From Saprospiraceae bacterium (GTDB lineage: Bacteria > Bacteroidota > Bacteroidia > Chitinophagales > Saprospiraceae), in contig JAHDGD010000028.1 in assembly GCA_020627825.1 (NCBI GenBank), forward strand, positions 1-37,568: a DNA stretch of 37,568 nt, given 5' to 3'. Below are positions 1 through 8,987 of this stretch, one piece after another. The notes beneath the pieces were generated by a model. It was not told where the DNA came from and made no database searches. It saw only the letters and a list, made by a program, of their open reading frames with translations. A program made the position numbers and the translations under genes. How positions within the stretch are numbered: the stretch's first letter is position 1; every line of letters begins with the position of its first letter.

Positions 1-1424
1 TCAGGCATAATATACGGAATTACAAATTGGAAAAATAATATCAAGAGGCCGATAGAAATGATATTGAGGTAAATGCCAGTCCTTGCCATTTCTTTTACTT
101 TAATATGTCCGCTAGCAAAAACTATAGCATTCGGAGGGGTCGCCATAGGGAGCATGAAGGCACAACTAGAAGCCATAGCAATAGGTACAATGATAGTTAG
201 TATATTCATATTCAATCCAGATGCTACACCCGCGACCATAGGAGCAAAAATGGCTACTAATGCCACATTGCTCATCAATTCAGTGGTAAATAGAACGACT
301 GAAATTAGTAAGAAAGATATGAATAAAATTGATATGGTTTGGTTATTGCTAAAGTAAGACCCTATTAAGTCAATAATTCCTGCTTGTGAAAGCCCATTAG
401 CAATGGCAAGTCCGCCCCCAAATAGTATGATGATACCCCATGGAAGGTTTTTAGTATCTTCCCACTTAAAAATAAAATCACCTTTATGGACTACACTAAA
501 GCAAGCAAAAGCAGCAAGCATACTTATGGTTGTATCCGATAGTTTAAGGGCTGGGAAAAAGTCATTTATTTGATTTTTAGAGATCCATAATGCAATCGCT
601 AAAACGAAAATCGATAAAACATACTTTTCTTTTGCAGTTGTTCTACCTAATTCTTGAAGCTCTTTTTTGATCAGTTTATTTGTATTGTCAAAAGATTTGA
701 TTTGAGTTTTATAAAGCACTTTGGTTAGAAGGAAATAAATGAAAACAAGCATAATTGCGGAAAAGGGTACTCCTATGATCATCCATTTGACAAAAGAAAT
801 GCTGTAATTGTATTCACTTTCTAAAAATCCGGCGAGCACGATATTGGGAGGTGTTCCTATTATGGTAGCGATCCCTCCTACATTGGCCGCATATGCAATG
901 CCAAGCAGTAAACTAAGAGCAAATTTTTTATCTTCTTTTGTGAATCCATCTGAATCCGAGGACATTAATTTTATGATGGAATAGGCAATTGGCAGCATAA
1001 CAACTGTTGTTGCTGTATTGCTTATCCACATACTAAGAAAAGCAGTAGACAGTATAAACCCTAAAATAACTCGGTCGGGCTTAGTTCCAGTAAAGTTGAT
1101 GATATTTAATGCAATCCGTTTGTGTAGATTTACTTTTTCAAGGGCGAGCGCCATTATAAAGCCTCCGAAAAATAGAAAGACAATAGGATGTCCGTAAAAT
1201 GGAGCAACATCGTTTATTGTCATAATACCCATCAAAGGGAAAAAAGTTAAGGGTATGATCGCAGTTGTTGATATGGATACAACTTCTGTAATCCACCATA
1301 ATATCATCCATGCCGCAACCCCTATTACTTTATCTGCATCAGGATTTATTAAATCATAAGGAGATAAGTAGAAAAAAAGACAGATAAGTGGACCTGCTAG
1401 AAGAATAAAATATTTTTGCATCAT
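1..1424 (-). CDS. SLC13/DASS family sodium:anion symporter, 3' end cut by window
   Basis: Read by translating the reverse complement; the frame is open from ATG 1424 to the window edge (474 codons), so only a few C-terminal residues are probably missing. It is a hydrophobic multi-pass inner-membrane protein. Both helix-hairpin/SNT signatures of the divalent-anion:Na+ symporter family are visible: WISNTATTVVMLP near residues 133-145 and MSNVALVAIFAPM in the second half, followed by LPMATPPNAIVFASG, the typical second substrate-site region. Family members import dicarboxylates, sulfate or similar anions with Na+; the substrate cannot be told from sequence. It lies 71 bp downstream of the TonB-dependent receptor on the same strand, with a hairpin between them, so it probably has its own promoter or depends on read-through. 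The Na+ coupling fits with the NQR operon in the same window. Confidence 0.9.
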   Translation of the reverse strand, partial: MMQKYFILLAGPLICLFFYLSPYDLINPDADKVIGVAAWMILWWITEVVSISTTAIIPLTFFPLMGIMTINDVAPFYGHPIVFLFFGGFIMALALEKVNLHKRIALNIINFTGTKPDRVILGFILSTAFLSMWISNTATTVVMLPIAYSIIKLMSSDSDGFTKEDKKFALSLLLGIAYAANVGGIATIIGTPPNIVLAGFLESEYNYSISFVKWMIIGVPFSAIMLVFIYFLLTKVLYKTQIKSFDNTNKLIKKELQELGRTTAKEKYVLSIFVLAIALWISKNQINDFFPALKLSDTTISMLAAFACFSVVHKGDFIFKWEDTKNLPWGIIILFGGGLAIANGLSQAGIIDLIGSYFSNNQTISILFISFLLISVVLFTTELMSNVALVAIFAPMVAGVASGLNMNILTIIVPIAMASSCAFMLPMATPPNAIVFASGHIKVKEMARTGIYLNIISIGLLILFFQFVIPYIMP

Positions 1425-1437
1425 GATAAAATGGTAA

Positions 1438-1472
1438 GAATGGCTATCCAATTTAGAAAAAGATAGCCATTC
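1438..1472 (-). terminator. Hairpin terminator after the TonB receptor gene
   Basis: Arms GAATGGCTATC (1438-1448) and GATAGCCATTC (1462-1472) form a perfect 11-bp stem with a 13-nt loop. It starts 24 bp after the receptor stop. The trailing minus-strand sequence (TTACCATTTTATC) is only moderately T-rich, so termination may be partial. Confidence 0.65.
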
Positions 1473-1495
1473 AGAATTTATATAAAACTACTACT

Positions 1496-4396
1496 TTAAA
1501 ATTTGAAATTAGCTTTTGCATAGTAACCGGCACCTGCTATACCAAATTGTGACACTCTTCTACTGTATGGAAACATACCTCCACTGTAATTTCCAGAATG
1601 TGTATGTCTATCAGGATAAACATTCATAATATTAGTTCCACCTATCCCGATTTCTACATTTTCATAGATCGTATACGTTAAATCTAAATCTGTAAGAATT
1701 TTAGGCGAAAAGGTTTGATCTCTTATTTCTAGTACGTCATTATTCCATGCATTAGCTACTTCAGCTGAACTAGGGTGCACGTAGTCAATTTTTCCGAATC
1801 GAGTAAATGTAAGATTAGTGGATAAATTTCCTACTCTTAGAATGCTGCCTAAAATTATTTTACTTCTTGGTTGCGCCACTTCTATTCTTGATACTTCTTC
1901 TCTGTTGAATAATGTTGATCCGAAGCCTTCTAAAAATTCACCTGTTTTAATAATAGGTTCACCATCCTCTCCACGTGGTACTTTTGTTTCTGTAAAATTA
2001 GCTCCAAGATTTACTTTTAGACTACCATTGTTAAGTGGAATAAAATAACTTCCCACAATGTCAGCCCCTCTTGTTCTTGTATCTACAGCATTAGTCATGA
2101 ATTGAACTTGTGAAAGTCCAGCTGGATCAAGGATAGAAGCGAATCTTTCATCTTGACTTCCATTGAATCTTCCAGTTATTCCTATTCTATCTTTTATGTC
2201 AATTTGATATATATCTGCTGTTAAAGATAATTTTCCGAATCTTGCAGTAAGCCCAAGACTTACGTTTGATGAAGTTTCAGGCCTTAGATTTTCTATACCA
2301 AATTGCCTTGTCACAAAACTATCGTCATTAAGGTGTGCAATATTTACGCCATCAATTATGGTTTGACCTGGATTATTAGGGTCATCTATGGATATGAATT
2401 GCAGGGTAAAGGAACTAAAATATTTTTGCGGGAGTGAAGGTGCTCTAAATCCCGTAGAGTAAGCTCCTCTAACCGTTATATTTTGGGTAATCCTATATCT
2501 ACTTGATAGTTTCCAACTAAAATTGCTTCCGAAATCAGAATAATCTTCAAATCTTCCGGCAACACCAACAAGAAATGCATCTGTAAATTCAGCTTCTAAA
2601 TCTGCATATAAACCTGAGTTGAATCTAAATTTATTGATATCATTTCCTCTTTGATATCCAGGGAATACCTGTGAACCAGCTTCTTTTATTCCTCCATCAT
2701 AGTTTTGCCATGATTCATCTTCACCAGCTGTTTGAATGAAGTTTTCTAATCGAAATTCGGATCCTAACCCAACATTCAAAGGAAATCCAACATGAATACC
2801 TTTTGATACATCTAAGTTTATGACATTTTGAGCATACTTTAAATTTCCAGCTTCAAAGGAAGTAGGAGATTCAAGTCCCATAGAGGCATTATTTGAGTTA
2901 AATATTGTCCATCCAAAGCTATTGGATCCATAATTATTGCTAAGGTCAACATCCCATCCATTGAAATTAGTCCTTACTCCAAAGGTTCCTGATAAGTCTT
3001 GAATATCACTATCTAGATGAGGAGAGAATCCTAGGGGCCAAAGACCTGATTGCCTTCCTGACTGATTCGGTCTTCTTACAAAACCAGTTGCTTCTCCCAA
3101 TCTGTAATTATATCCTCCGAAAGAATAAAAAGTAGCTTTTTCAGACATCGGTAATTCCATGTTAAGAAATATACCAGCATTAGTAACTCCTGAACCACCC
3201 ATTCTTGCCATTCTTCTTCCAGTAGGGTCATTGAGTTCATTTACAATGGCTCTTCCTCTTTGATCTTCTGCTAATAAAGCATTGTTTTCTGTATTGTCTA
3301 CCCACTTCGCATTATAGGCTTCAATTGCGTCTGCATCACCTTGATTAAATGCAGCAAATTCTGCAACTTGATCACCTCTTCTTGGATCATCAGCACCGAA
3401 CATTTCAATAGTGTAATCATCCATTCTGTTAAATGGTTGCTTTGTTTGATAATTAAGAGTCATATTAAGAAATCCACCTTTATCTCCTATTCCTATTCCA
3501 TAATTAGCACCGACCTGAAACATTTCACCACCTCCTAGATTTTGGGTAGGATCTTCTAATCCTACAATATCGGAATATGGATTTGATATCAAGTTATTAA
3601 GTTCATCCGATATTTTGGGAGGACGAGCTAAAAAGCCAGTACGCACATTAATTTCGCCTTTATTGATGTTTTCTTTAAGTACGATGTTTATAACGCCTGC
3701 TATAGCATCAGATCCATATTGAGCAGCAGCTCCGTCTCTCAATATTTCTATTCTCTCCACTGCAGACATTGGAATGGAATTGAGGTCCGTTCCTACCTGA
3801 CCTCTTCCTACTGTACCATTCACATTCATAAGTGAAGTAGCATGACGTCTTTTGCCGTTAATCAAAACTAATGTTTGATCTGCTCCAAGTCCACGAAGAG
3901 CCATAGGGTCAATATGGTCAGAACCATGTCCTATATTTTGTTTTGTTGAGTGAAAAGAAGGAGCTGCATATTGTAGTGCTTGAGAAAGGTCATTCTGAGC
4001 AGATCTAGTCAACTGGGCTCCACCAATCACATCAATAGGAACGGCAGTTTCTAGAGCTGTCCTTGGTTTACCTCTTGATCCTACAACTGTAACGACATCT
4101 AATTCAAGTTCAGAACTTAATTTAATAATATATTCGGTTTGCGTAGCGATAACGGTAAATTCTTTATCATTGAATCCTATATAAGATATTTTGATTTTAT
4201 CTCCTTCGTTAACGTCTAAAGAAAATGTTCCATCATATTCTGTTATTGTACCAGATCCGTCTGTTGTATTCAGAATAGATGCACCGATTACAGCTTCACC
4301 ATTTTCGTCAAGTACGGTCCCTTTTATTTGTAATTGCGCTTGAAGGGAAGCTGATATCCAGAAAAAGGCAAAAAATGCCCAAAATAATTTTTTCAT
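1496..4396 (-). CDS. TonB-dependent outer-membrane receptor with CarboxypepD_reg-like N-terminus
   Basis: A 966-aa outer-membrane beta-barrel transporter. Residues 1-21 are a signal peptide ending SLQAQ. Residues about 22-95 form a carboxypeptidase-regulatory-like (CarboxypepD_reg) domain (IKGTVLDENGEAVIGASI...). A TonB-box-like ELDVVTVVGSR follows at about 97-107. The plug domain at about 108-235 carries ALRGLGADQTLVLINGKRR and VERIEILRDGAAAQYGSDA. The rest is barrel and ends in a C-terminal Phe, as expected for outer-membrane proteins. There is no SusD-like partner next to it, so it is not an obvious SusC/SusD glycan pair; the ligand is unknown. The divergent gene at 4528 encodes a possible membrane-tethered regulator and shares the 131-bp promoter region, while the sodium:anion symporter follows downstream. 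That arrangement would fit outer- then inner-membrane uptake of one solute, but this is inference. Confidence 0.95.
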   Translation of the reverse strand: MKKLFWAFFAFFWISASLQAQLQIKGTVLDENGEAVIGASILNTTDGSGTITEYDGTFSLDVNEGDKIKISYIGFNDKEFTVIATQTEYIIKLSSELELDVVTVVGSRGKPRTALETAVPIDVIGGAQLTRSAQNDLSQALQYAAPSFHSTKQNIGHGSDHIDPMALRGLGADQTLVLINGKRRHATSLMNVNGTVGRGQVGTDLNSIPMSAVERIEILRDGAAAQYGSDAIAGVINIVLKENINKGEINVRTGFLARPPKISDELNNLISNPYSDIVGLEDPTQNLGGGEMFQVGANYGIGIGDKGGFLNMTLNYQTKQPFNRMDDYTIEMFGADDPRRGDQVAEFAAFNQGDADAIEAYNAKWVDNTENNALLAEDQRGRAIVNELNDPTGRRMARMGGSGVTNAGIFLNMELPMSEKATFYSFGGYNYRLGEATGFVRRPNQSGRQSGLWPLGFSPHLDSDIQDLSGTFGVRTNFNGWDVDLSNNYGSNSFGWTIFNSNNASMGLESPTSFEAGNLKYAQNVINLDVSKGIHVGFPLNVGLGSEFRLENFIQTAGEDESWQNYDGGIKEAGSQVFPGYQRGNDINKFRFNSGLYADLEAEFTDAFLVGVAGRFEDYSDFGSNFSWKLSSRYRITQNITVRGAYSTGFRAPSLPQKYFSSFTLQFISIDDPNNPGQTIIDGVNIAHLNDDSFVTRQFGIENLRPETSSNVSLGLTARFGKLSLTADIYQIDIKDRIGITGRFNGSQDERFASILDPAGLSQVQFMTNAVDTRTRGADIVGSYFIPLNNGSLKVNLGANFTETKVPRGEDGEPIIKTGEFLEGFGSTLFNREEVSRIEVAQPRSKIILGSILRVGNLSTNLTFTRFGKIDYVHPSSAEVANAWNNDVLEIRDQTFSPKILTDLDLTYTIYENVEIGIGGTNIMNVYPDRHTHSGNYSGGMFPYSRRVSQFGIAGAGYYAKANFKF

Positions 4397-4494
4397 ATTC
4401 AGTTTTATTTTGAATTAGTTCTTAAAATGAAAAACCAATTTATAACTATGAGACAGAATAAAATAACGATTATGTTTGTAAATTCAATATTTTA

Positions 4495-4522
4495 TTTGTT
4501 TTTACAACATTTTATAACTTTG
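4495..4522 (+). promoter_or_regulatory. Bacteroidota-type promoter for the 4528 gene
   Basis: TTTG at 4495-4498 and TAACTTTG at 4515-4522 match the TTTG / TAnnTTTG pattern of the Bacteroidota primary sigma factor, with a 16-bp spacer (slightly short). The ATG begins only 5 bp after the second box, so the transcript would be leaderless or nearly so. Confidence 0.5.
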
Positions 4523-4527
4523 CTGCG

Positions 4528-5664
4528 ATGAAAATAGAGAAAAAACAAGCATTTATTAAAGCCCTTGAAGAATTGTATGGTGCGTATAGATATGAGTCGG
4601 CTCTTTTCGGAACTCATAATTATACATCTATAGCAAGTAACCTTTGTTATAGTCAAAGTCATTTTACAAAATTAATTTCGGGAGGTGCATCAGAGGCAAT
4701 GTACGATAGAGCTTTAGATAATATTAAAAGGCTCAAGAAGATGGCGGAATTGGAGGATCAACAAGCTTTAGTTTCAGATGCTCCATCTAAATTGCTGTCA
4801 GGTAAATTGTGGAAATACATCAGTTTAGTTCTTTTGTTTGCACTTGCTTGCTTGCTATTTAAACCATTTTTTTCAAAAGAAGATCAAGCGTCTTCACTTG
4901 TCAATAGTACTGATCATCCTTTGGATATTTATTTTAATTTCAATGAAGCTGACTTTTATAAATCTCCTTATTTATCTGATGAAGAAGTACATGAATATTG
5001 TCCGTGTAGTGCTTTTGAGGGAAGATGGGAATTGCATGAAGAATACATCATTCCAATCCCATATAAAATTCCAGGACTATATTATGTAGGAAAAATGGCT
5101 GATATACGATTTAAATGCAGAAAAAACAATTCCGATCCCAAAGGGCATGAAATAATCGGATTTGAAAATATTGAAAATGAAATATGGTTTGATACTTCAA
5201 AAACGCCAATTGACTTAATTAGTAAAGAAAAAGGAGAACAACATATTAGTGATTTTTTGAGCACATTGGATTTTAGTACGGATGATAACTTTGTGAAAAT
5301 AGCTGATGTTTATTCATGTTTTTATGATGAAATAAAGGTTATGAATGATTCTATTTATAGACTGGGAGAACCGTGTGGTCGTTATGCAAATGCTTCGAAT
5401 GAAAATATCTTGAGAGAATTTAATCTGGATCTAAATCATATCATCGAGTATATTATTGGCAATATGAAATTTGCCCAGTGTGCACCGATTTCGAATCCAT
5501 ATAGTGACCCGAATGACCTGAAAAATGGAGAAAGCTTACTTTCTTTTCCATGTAAATGTTATAGTAAAAATGAGAATTTAGGTTTGGGCGGTTCCTATCC
5601 ATACAGGAAAACGATTCAATTAACTGAACAAAATTATCAATCGAATCTCTATTGTAAAGAATAA
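4528..5664 (+). CDS. Unrecognised single-pass membrane protein with N-terminal HTH-like region
   Basis: A 378-aa protein I do not recognise as a named family. Residues about 33-70 (TSIASNLCYSQSHFTKLISG, then YDRALDNIKRLKK) look like an XRE/AraC-type helix-turn-helix followed by a recognition and stabilising helix. A basic stretch (SGKLWK) leads into one hydrophobic segment at about 95-113, with no N-terminal signal peptide. This predicts an N-in, C-out single-pass topology with about 265 residues outside the cytoplasm. The outer part has several cysteines (CPC 158-160, C197, C264, C283, C318, CKC 342-344, C376), so disulfides are possible. It diverges from the TonB receptor gene. A one-component, ToxR-like membrane-tethered regulator of the receptor is a reasonable hypothesis, but neither DNA binding nor the output gene is shown. 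The protein is certain as an ORF; its function is not. Confidence 0.75.
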   Translation: MKIEKKQAFIKALEELYGAYRYESALFGTHNYTSIASNLCYSQSHFTKLISGGASEAMYDRALDNIKRLKKMAELEDQQALVSDAPSKLLSGKLWKYISLVLLFALACLLFKPFFSKEDQASSLVNSTDHPLDIYFNFNEADFYKSPYLSDEEVHEYCPCSAFEGRWELHEEYIIPIPYKIPGLYYVGKMADIRFKCRKNNSDPKGHEIIGFENIENEIWFDTSKTPIDLISKEKGEQHISDFLSTLDFSTDDNFVKIADVYSCFYDEIKVMNDSIYRLGEPCGRYANASNENILREFNLDLNHIIEYIIGNMKFAQCAPISNPYSDPNDLKNGESLLSFPCKCYSKNENLGLGGSYPYRKTIQLTEQNYQSNLYCKE

Positions 5665-5695
5665 TGTTTTAAAGTGTAGAATGATTATACTTTTC

Positions 5696-5719
5696 TTTTT
5701 TGGGCTCGAGCCCAAAAAA
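5696..5719. repeat. Palindrome family member 1 (GGGCTCGAGCCC core)
   Basis: A perfect 24-bp palindrome: six T, then GGGCTCGAGCCC (5702-5713), then six A. It lies between two convergent genes, 3 bp from the phosphatase stop. It has no trailing T-tract on either strand, so it is not a canonical intrinsic terminator. It is identical over 28 bp (5693-5720) to the copy at 29633-29660. Confidence 0.85.
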
Positions 5720-5722
5720 ACT

Positions 5723-6184
5723 TTACTTAATAGATGTTCTTTCTTTATCAATAAGATCTTCACAAGCTTGATAAATCATGTCAAAAACACGATCAAATCC
5801 GCCTTCGTAATAAGGATCAGGTACAGCTCTGTTCTCACCTGGGTAAGAATAATTGAGTAATAATTTCACCTTGGCTTTTTGCTCTTTTGTTGAGCAAAGT
5901 TTCAAGACGTTTTGATGGTTTTGTTGGTCCATCACGACAAGTAAATCAGCTGTTTCAATGTCTGATTTATCCACTTGTTGTGAACGTTGGTGTGTAATGT
6001 CTATCTCGTGTTTTGCGGATACAGAAATGGATTCAGTGTGAGGTTTTTCACCATTATGAAAGCCTGAGGTTCCAGCACTATATACTTCCCAATCCAACTG
6101 ATGTTGACGTATTAATTTTTTCATTACCCCTTCTGCAATAGGTGAACGACAAATATTTCCTAAACATATCATTACGATTTTCAT
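5723..6184 (-). CDS. Low-molecular-weight protein-tyrosine phosphatase
   Basis: A 153-aa cytosolic phosphatase when started at the ATG at 6184. The longer reading from 6205 adds seven residues that do not belong to the family, and the 6184 ATG overlaps the upstream TGA as ATGA, which supports translational coupling. The phosphate-binding loop CLGNICRSP is at residues 7-15 (nucleophile C7, R13, S14). The general acid lies in VPDPYYEG (D123). Length is normal for the family, which dephosphorylates tyrosine on proteins or small phospho-compounds; related bacterial enzymes often act on exopolysaccharide tyrosine kinases. No such kinase is in this window. It is the last gene of a four-gene minus-strand unit. 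Confidence 0.95.
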   Translation of the reverse strand: MKIVMICLGNICRSPIAEGVMKKLIRQHQLDWEVYSAGTSGFHNGEKPHTESISVSAKHEIDITHQRSQQVDKSDIETADLLVVMDQQNHQNVLKLCSTKEQKAKVKLLLNYSYPGENRAVPDPYYEGGFDRVFDMIYQACEDLIDKERTSIK

Positions 6185-6777
6185 TGGTCCTTTATTACAT
6201 TCCAAGTTTCATAAAGTACATCCTGAGAAGGCCTGTCTGCAGGAACTTCGCGCAATGGTTCAACTTCTTTCATATGATTGTGGCAATCATAGGGTAGAGA
6301 TTGATACAATTTTGTACCAGCTGTTTTCCATTTTACCATATCCGGTGAAACAGATTTAATCTGTTTTGCGGGATTTCCTACAATAAGAGAATTGCTTTCA
6401 AAAATTGCATTAGCTTTTACGAAAGCTAGTGCTCCAACAATAGAATTTTCACCAATTACAGCATTATCCATAATAACGGCATTCATTCCGATCATGCAAT
6501 TTTCTTTTAAATGTGCTCCATGAATAATTGCACCATGACCGACATGTGCATTTTTTTCTAGTATGGCTTCTTGACCTGGGAACATATGAATGGTACAATT
6601 TTCTTGGACATTGCAACCATCTTTAATCGTTATCCCTCCCCAATCTCCTCGTAGTACTGCTCCAGGACCCACATATACTTTTTTCCCTACAATAACATTG
6701 CCCACAACTGTGGCTAAAGGATGAATAAATGAAGTTTCATCGATAACTGGTATAAATCCTTTGAAAGCGTAAATCAT
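6181..6777 (-). CDS. PaaY-like gamma-carbonic-anhydrase-type hexapeptide protein
   Basis: A 198-aa left-handed beta-helix protein with repeated hexapeptides (for example VVGNVIVGKKVYVGPGAVLRG). The gamma-class metal-site histidines are present: H64 in CTIHMFPG, and H81 and H86 in HVGHGAIIHG. Length and the C-terminal segment (VKWKTAGTKLYQSL ... VEPLREV) match PaaY-type proteins more than Cam-type carbonic anhydrases. PaaY of the phenylacetate pathway is described as a thioesterase/hydrolase clearing ring-CoA by-products, but no paa genes are in this window, so the substrate is open. It overlaps both neighbours by 4 bp (ATGA), so the three proteins are made from one message. Confidence 0.88.
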   Translation of the reverse strand: MIYAFKGFIPVIDETSFIHPLATVVGNVIVGKKVYVGPGAVLRGDWGGITIKDGCNVQENCTIHMFPGQEAILEKNAHVGHGAIIHGAHLKENCMIGMNAVIMDNAVIGENSIVGALAFVKANAIFESNSLIVGNPAKQIKSVSPDMVKWKTAGTKLYQSLPYDCHNHMKEVEPLREVPADRPSQDVLYETWNVIKDQ

Positions 6778-7232
6778 TGTTTAATATTTTGAATTGTTTG
6801 TTCCATGATTGTTAATATTTCTTCCACAGCAGGACATATTTTAGCATTAATTTCATGTAAATGAATTCTTTTGAGAAAATCGCCGTCATCTGTGTGGGGA
6901 TAAGATCTGCATGCAGTAGGTCGCGCTTCATAAATACTACAAACATTATCATGTCCTAGAAAGTGACACGGCACATGGTTAAAGGAAAAGCTTCCATCAA
7001 CATCTTGCAATACATATTTTCGTTTAAAGCTTTTGGGCGAAAGCCCAAGAAAGTGTGCAATGCGTTTTATATCCTTACTGGTTACTAAAGGCGGTGCAGA
7101 CTTACAGCAATTTCCACATGCCAAACAATCCGTACGTTCAAATACTTTTTTATGTGTTTCTTGTACTAAGTCGTTGAGCTTAGAAGTCTTATTTCTAAGT
7201 AAAAGAAATTGATCTTTTCTTTCCATATCCAT
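6774..7232 (-). CDS. YkgJ-family cysteine cluster protein
   Basis: A 152-aa cytosolic protein with the zinc- or iron-binding cysteine cluster of the YkgJ/CxxCxxCC family: CLACGNCC at residues 36-43, then C89, C98 and C108 (VCSIYEARPTACRSYP). The family's biochemical role is not settled. The segment FLGLSPKSF fits the family, but its codons form a palindromic element (7033-7048) belonging to the repeat family described elsewhere in this annotation. M3 (7226) is an alternative start. The 3' end overlaps the PaaY-like gene by 4 bp. Confidence 0.88.
   Translation of the reverse strand: MDMERKDQFLLLRNKTSKLNDLVQETHKKVFERTDCLACGNCCKSAPPLVTSKDIKRIAHFLGLSPKSFKRKYVLQDVDGSFSFNHVPCHFLGHDNVCSIYEARPTACRSYPHTDDGDFLKRIHLHEINAKICPAVEEILTIMEQTIQNIKQ
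7033..7048. repeat. Palindrome family member 2, inside the YkgJ-like gene
   Basis: TTGGGC-GAAA-GCCCAA on the plus strand. In the gene's reading direction it is CTT GGG CTT TCG CCC AAA (LGLSPK). The 15-mer GGGCTTTCGCCCAAA also occurs, in frame, in the transglutaminase gene at 32303-32317. Confidence 0.7.
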
Positions 7233-7269
7233 AAAGATGCAGATTTCCTATGGATTCATTGAAAAAAAA

Positions 7270-7917
7270 CTAGACGGTTTGGTATTTATTTGCGTAGATG
7301 TGGTGTTCTTTCAATGCTGAAAATGTATAGCCTCTTTTTGAAAAGAACTGAAGTACTTTTGGCAAAACGACTTGAAGTTTTTCGAATGCTTTTAGACTAT
7401 CATGGAAAACTACTATACTTCCATTTTTAGTGGAACGAATGACTTTATTGTAGCATTCACTTGCGGAAATTTTGGGGTCGAAATCACCACTTAAAACATC
7501 CCACATAATGATGTCATAATGTCGAGAAAGAAACTGTCCTTGCTTTGGTTTTATCCTTCCATAAGGCGGTCTAAAAAAAGGGGAATCTACGACTGTAGCG
7601 CATTTACGAATATTGTGAAAATACGATCTGTTTTCTGTTGACCACCCATTCAAATGATTAAATGTATGATTTCCTATAGTGTGCCCTTCAGTGGACAGTT
7701 GATTAAAGATATCAGGATTTTTTGTCACGTTTTCACCTACACAAAAGAAGCTTGCTTTGGCATTGTATTCCTTCAGTCTTTCAAGAACCCATGGTGTTAC
7801 TTCAGGGATTGGTCCATCATCAAATGTGAGAAATATTTCTTTTCGTGCATCTTGAACTTTCCATGTATAATTTGGAAAGAGATTCTGAATAAAATTCGGT
7901 GTTTTAGTTAAGTACAT
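7270..7917 (-). CDS. Polysaccharide deacetylase (NodB-homology, CE4)
   Basis: A 215-aa metal-dependent deacetylase with all five NodB motifs: TFDDGP (31-36; D33 and D34), HTFNH (84-88), the RPPYG arginine loop (116-120), WDVLSGDFD (139-147) and VVFHDS (169-174; H172). There is no signal peptide or N-terminal membrane segment, so it is predicted cytoplasmic unless exported by another route. The family removes N-acetyl groups from chitin-oligosaccharides, peptidoglycan or other glycans; the substrate is not evident. It sits 37 bp upstream of the YkgJ-like gene on the same strand and is probably the first gene of that operon. Confidence 0.93.
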   Translation of the reverse strand: MYLTKTPNFIQNLFPNYTWKVQDARKEIFLTFDDGPIPEVTPWVLERLKEYNAKASFFCVGENVTKNPDIFNQLSTEGHTIGNHTFNHLNGWSTENRSYFHNIRKCATVVDSPFFRPPYGRIKPKQGQFLSRHYDIIMWDVLSGDFDPKISASECYNKVIRSTKNGSIVVFHDSLKAFEKLQVVLPKVLQFFSKRGYTFSALKEHHIYANKYQTV

Positions 7918-8141
7918 AGTTTATTAACGGGCGATTTTTCAACTTTAGTCTAAGCGTTAGTAATGTAACGTACGAAAATCAGATTCGTTGCTTAAGAAGA
8001 CAAATTACATTATAAAAAAACATAATATGAAGGCGCCTCTAGATTACTTCGTAATTGCCGTGTATATTAGCTTTGTGATTTTTTTTAAAAAAACTTTAAA
8101 AAATGTGGAACGAAATCTAGGGTTGATTACACTAATAAGGG

Positions 8142-8840
8142 ATGAAGAAAATTGAAGTAGAACAGACCTTAGCCATTTCATCATGGATAGATGAAGAGCG
8201 CCCACGTGAAAAATTAGCAATGTGGGGAAAGAATTCGATGTCTTTAACTGAATTGTTAGCCATTATAATAGGATCAGGTACTAAACAGATGAATGCAATA
8301 GAGTTAGCGCGTATGATTTTAAAAGAGCATGAAGCACATGAATTACCATATTTGAATATATCAGAATTATGCCTTTTCAATGGAATTGGCAGTGCAAAAG
8401 CTATAAGTATAATTGCTGCATTAGAATTTGGTAAAAGATGTGCTCGAGAAACACGCCAAAATAGAAGTCAGATAAAGACCAGTGAAGACGTGTATCAGTT
8501 AATGCGCGACAAATATGAGAACCTAGATCATGAAGAATTTTGGGTGGTATTTGTAAATGCGGCATCTAAGGTGACGCAAATTGAAATGATTTCAAAAGGA
8601 GGTATGACCAAAACAATTGTCGATCCTGTAATTATCTTAAAGAAGTCCATACAATTTATGGCACGAGGAATAATTTTAACTCATAATCATCCTTCAGGAA
8701 ACTTGAAAGTTTCAAGCGCAGATCGAAATCTAACAAATAAAATGAAAGAGTTATGTTCGCTCCTTGATATTAATTTGGTTGATCATGTTGTGTTTACAGA
8801 TGGGGGGTATACAAGTTTTGTAGATGAAGGATATTTGTAA
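8142..8840 (+). CDS. radC: RadC-family JAB/MPN domain protein
   Basis: A 232-aa member of the RadC (UPF0758) family. The N-terminal part has a helix-hairpin-helix-like segment (LCLFNGIGSAKAISIIAALEFGKR, split at about 77-99). The C-terminal JAB/MPN metalloprotease-like domain carries LTHNHPSG at 179-186 with the H181, H183 and D194 metal ligands (HxHx10D). Despite the name, a role in DNA repair has not held up, and the biochemical activity is uncertain. The gene stands alone in a 224-bp divergent region; TAGCTTTG at 8068-8075 is a possible -7 promoter element, though I see no good -33 box. There is no Shine-Dalgarno site before ATG 8142. Confidence 0.93.
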   Translation: MKKIEVEQTLAISSWIDEERPREKLAMWGKNSMSLTELLAIIIGSGTKQMNAIELARMILKEHEAHELPYLNISELCLFNGIGSAKAISIIAALEFGKRCARETRQNRSQIKTSEDVYQLMRDKYENLDHEEFWVVFVNAASKVTQIEMISKGGMTKTIVDPVIILKKSIQFMARGIILTHNHPSGNLKVSSADRNLTNKMKELCSLLDINLVDHVVFTDGGYTSFVDEGYL

Positions 8841-8987
8841 TGTCCATGTAATACCCGATAATCTAAAAACTTGTGCACTTATGAATGACCAATTGAATTA
8901 TTTCTATGACATTATAAACCTCATTACGACTTTCTGTTATTTAATCCAGTTTAAATATCATTAAATTAGCGGTGAAAAAATGGATAT

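Noticed and set aside
1496-4396. SusC-type glycan transporter of a polysaccharide utilisation locus
   Set aside because: There is no SusD, glycoside hydrolase or SusR/anti-sigma gene beside it; only general TonB-dependent receptor features are present.
5696-5719. Calling the GGGC/GCCC palindromes intrinsic terminators
   Set aside because: T-runs precede and A-runs follow the stem on both strands, so no U-tract follows the hairpin. Several copies also lie inside coding regions or in gene leaders.
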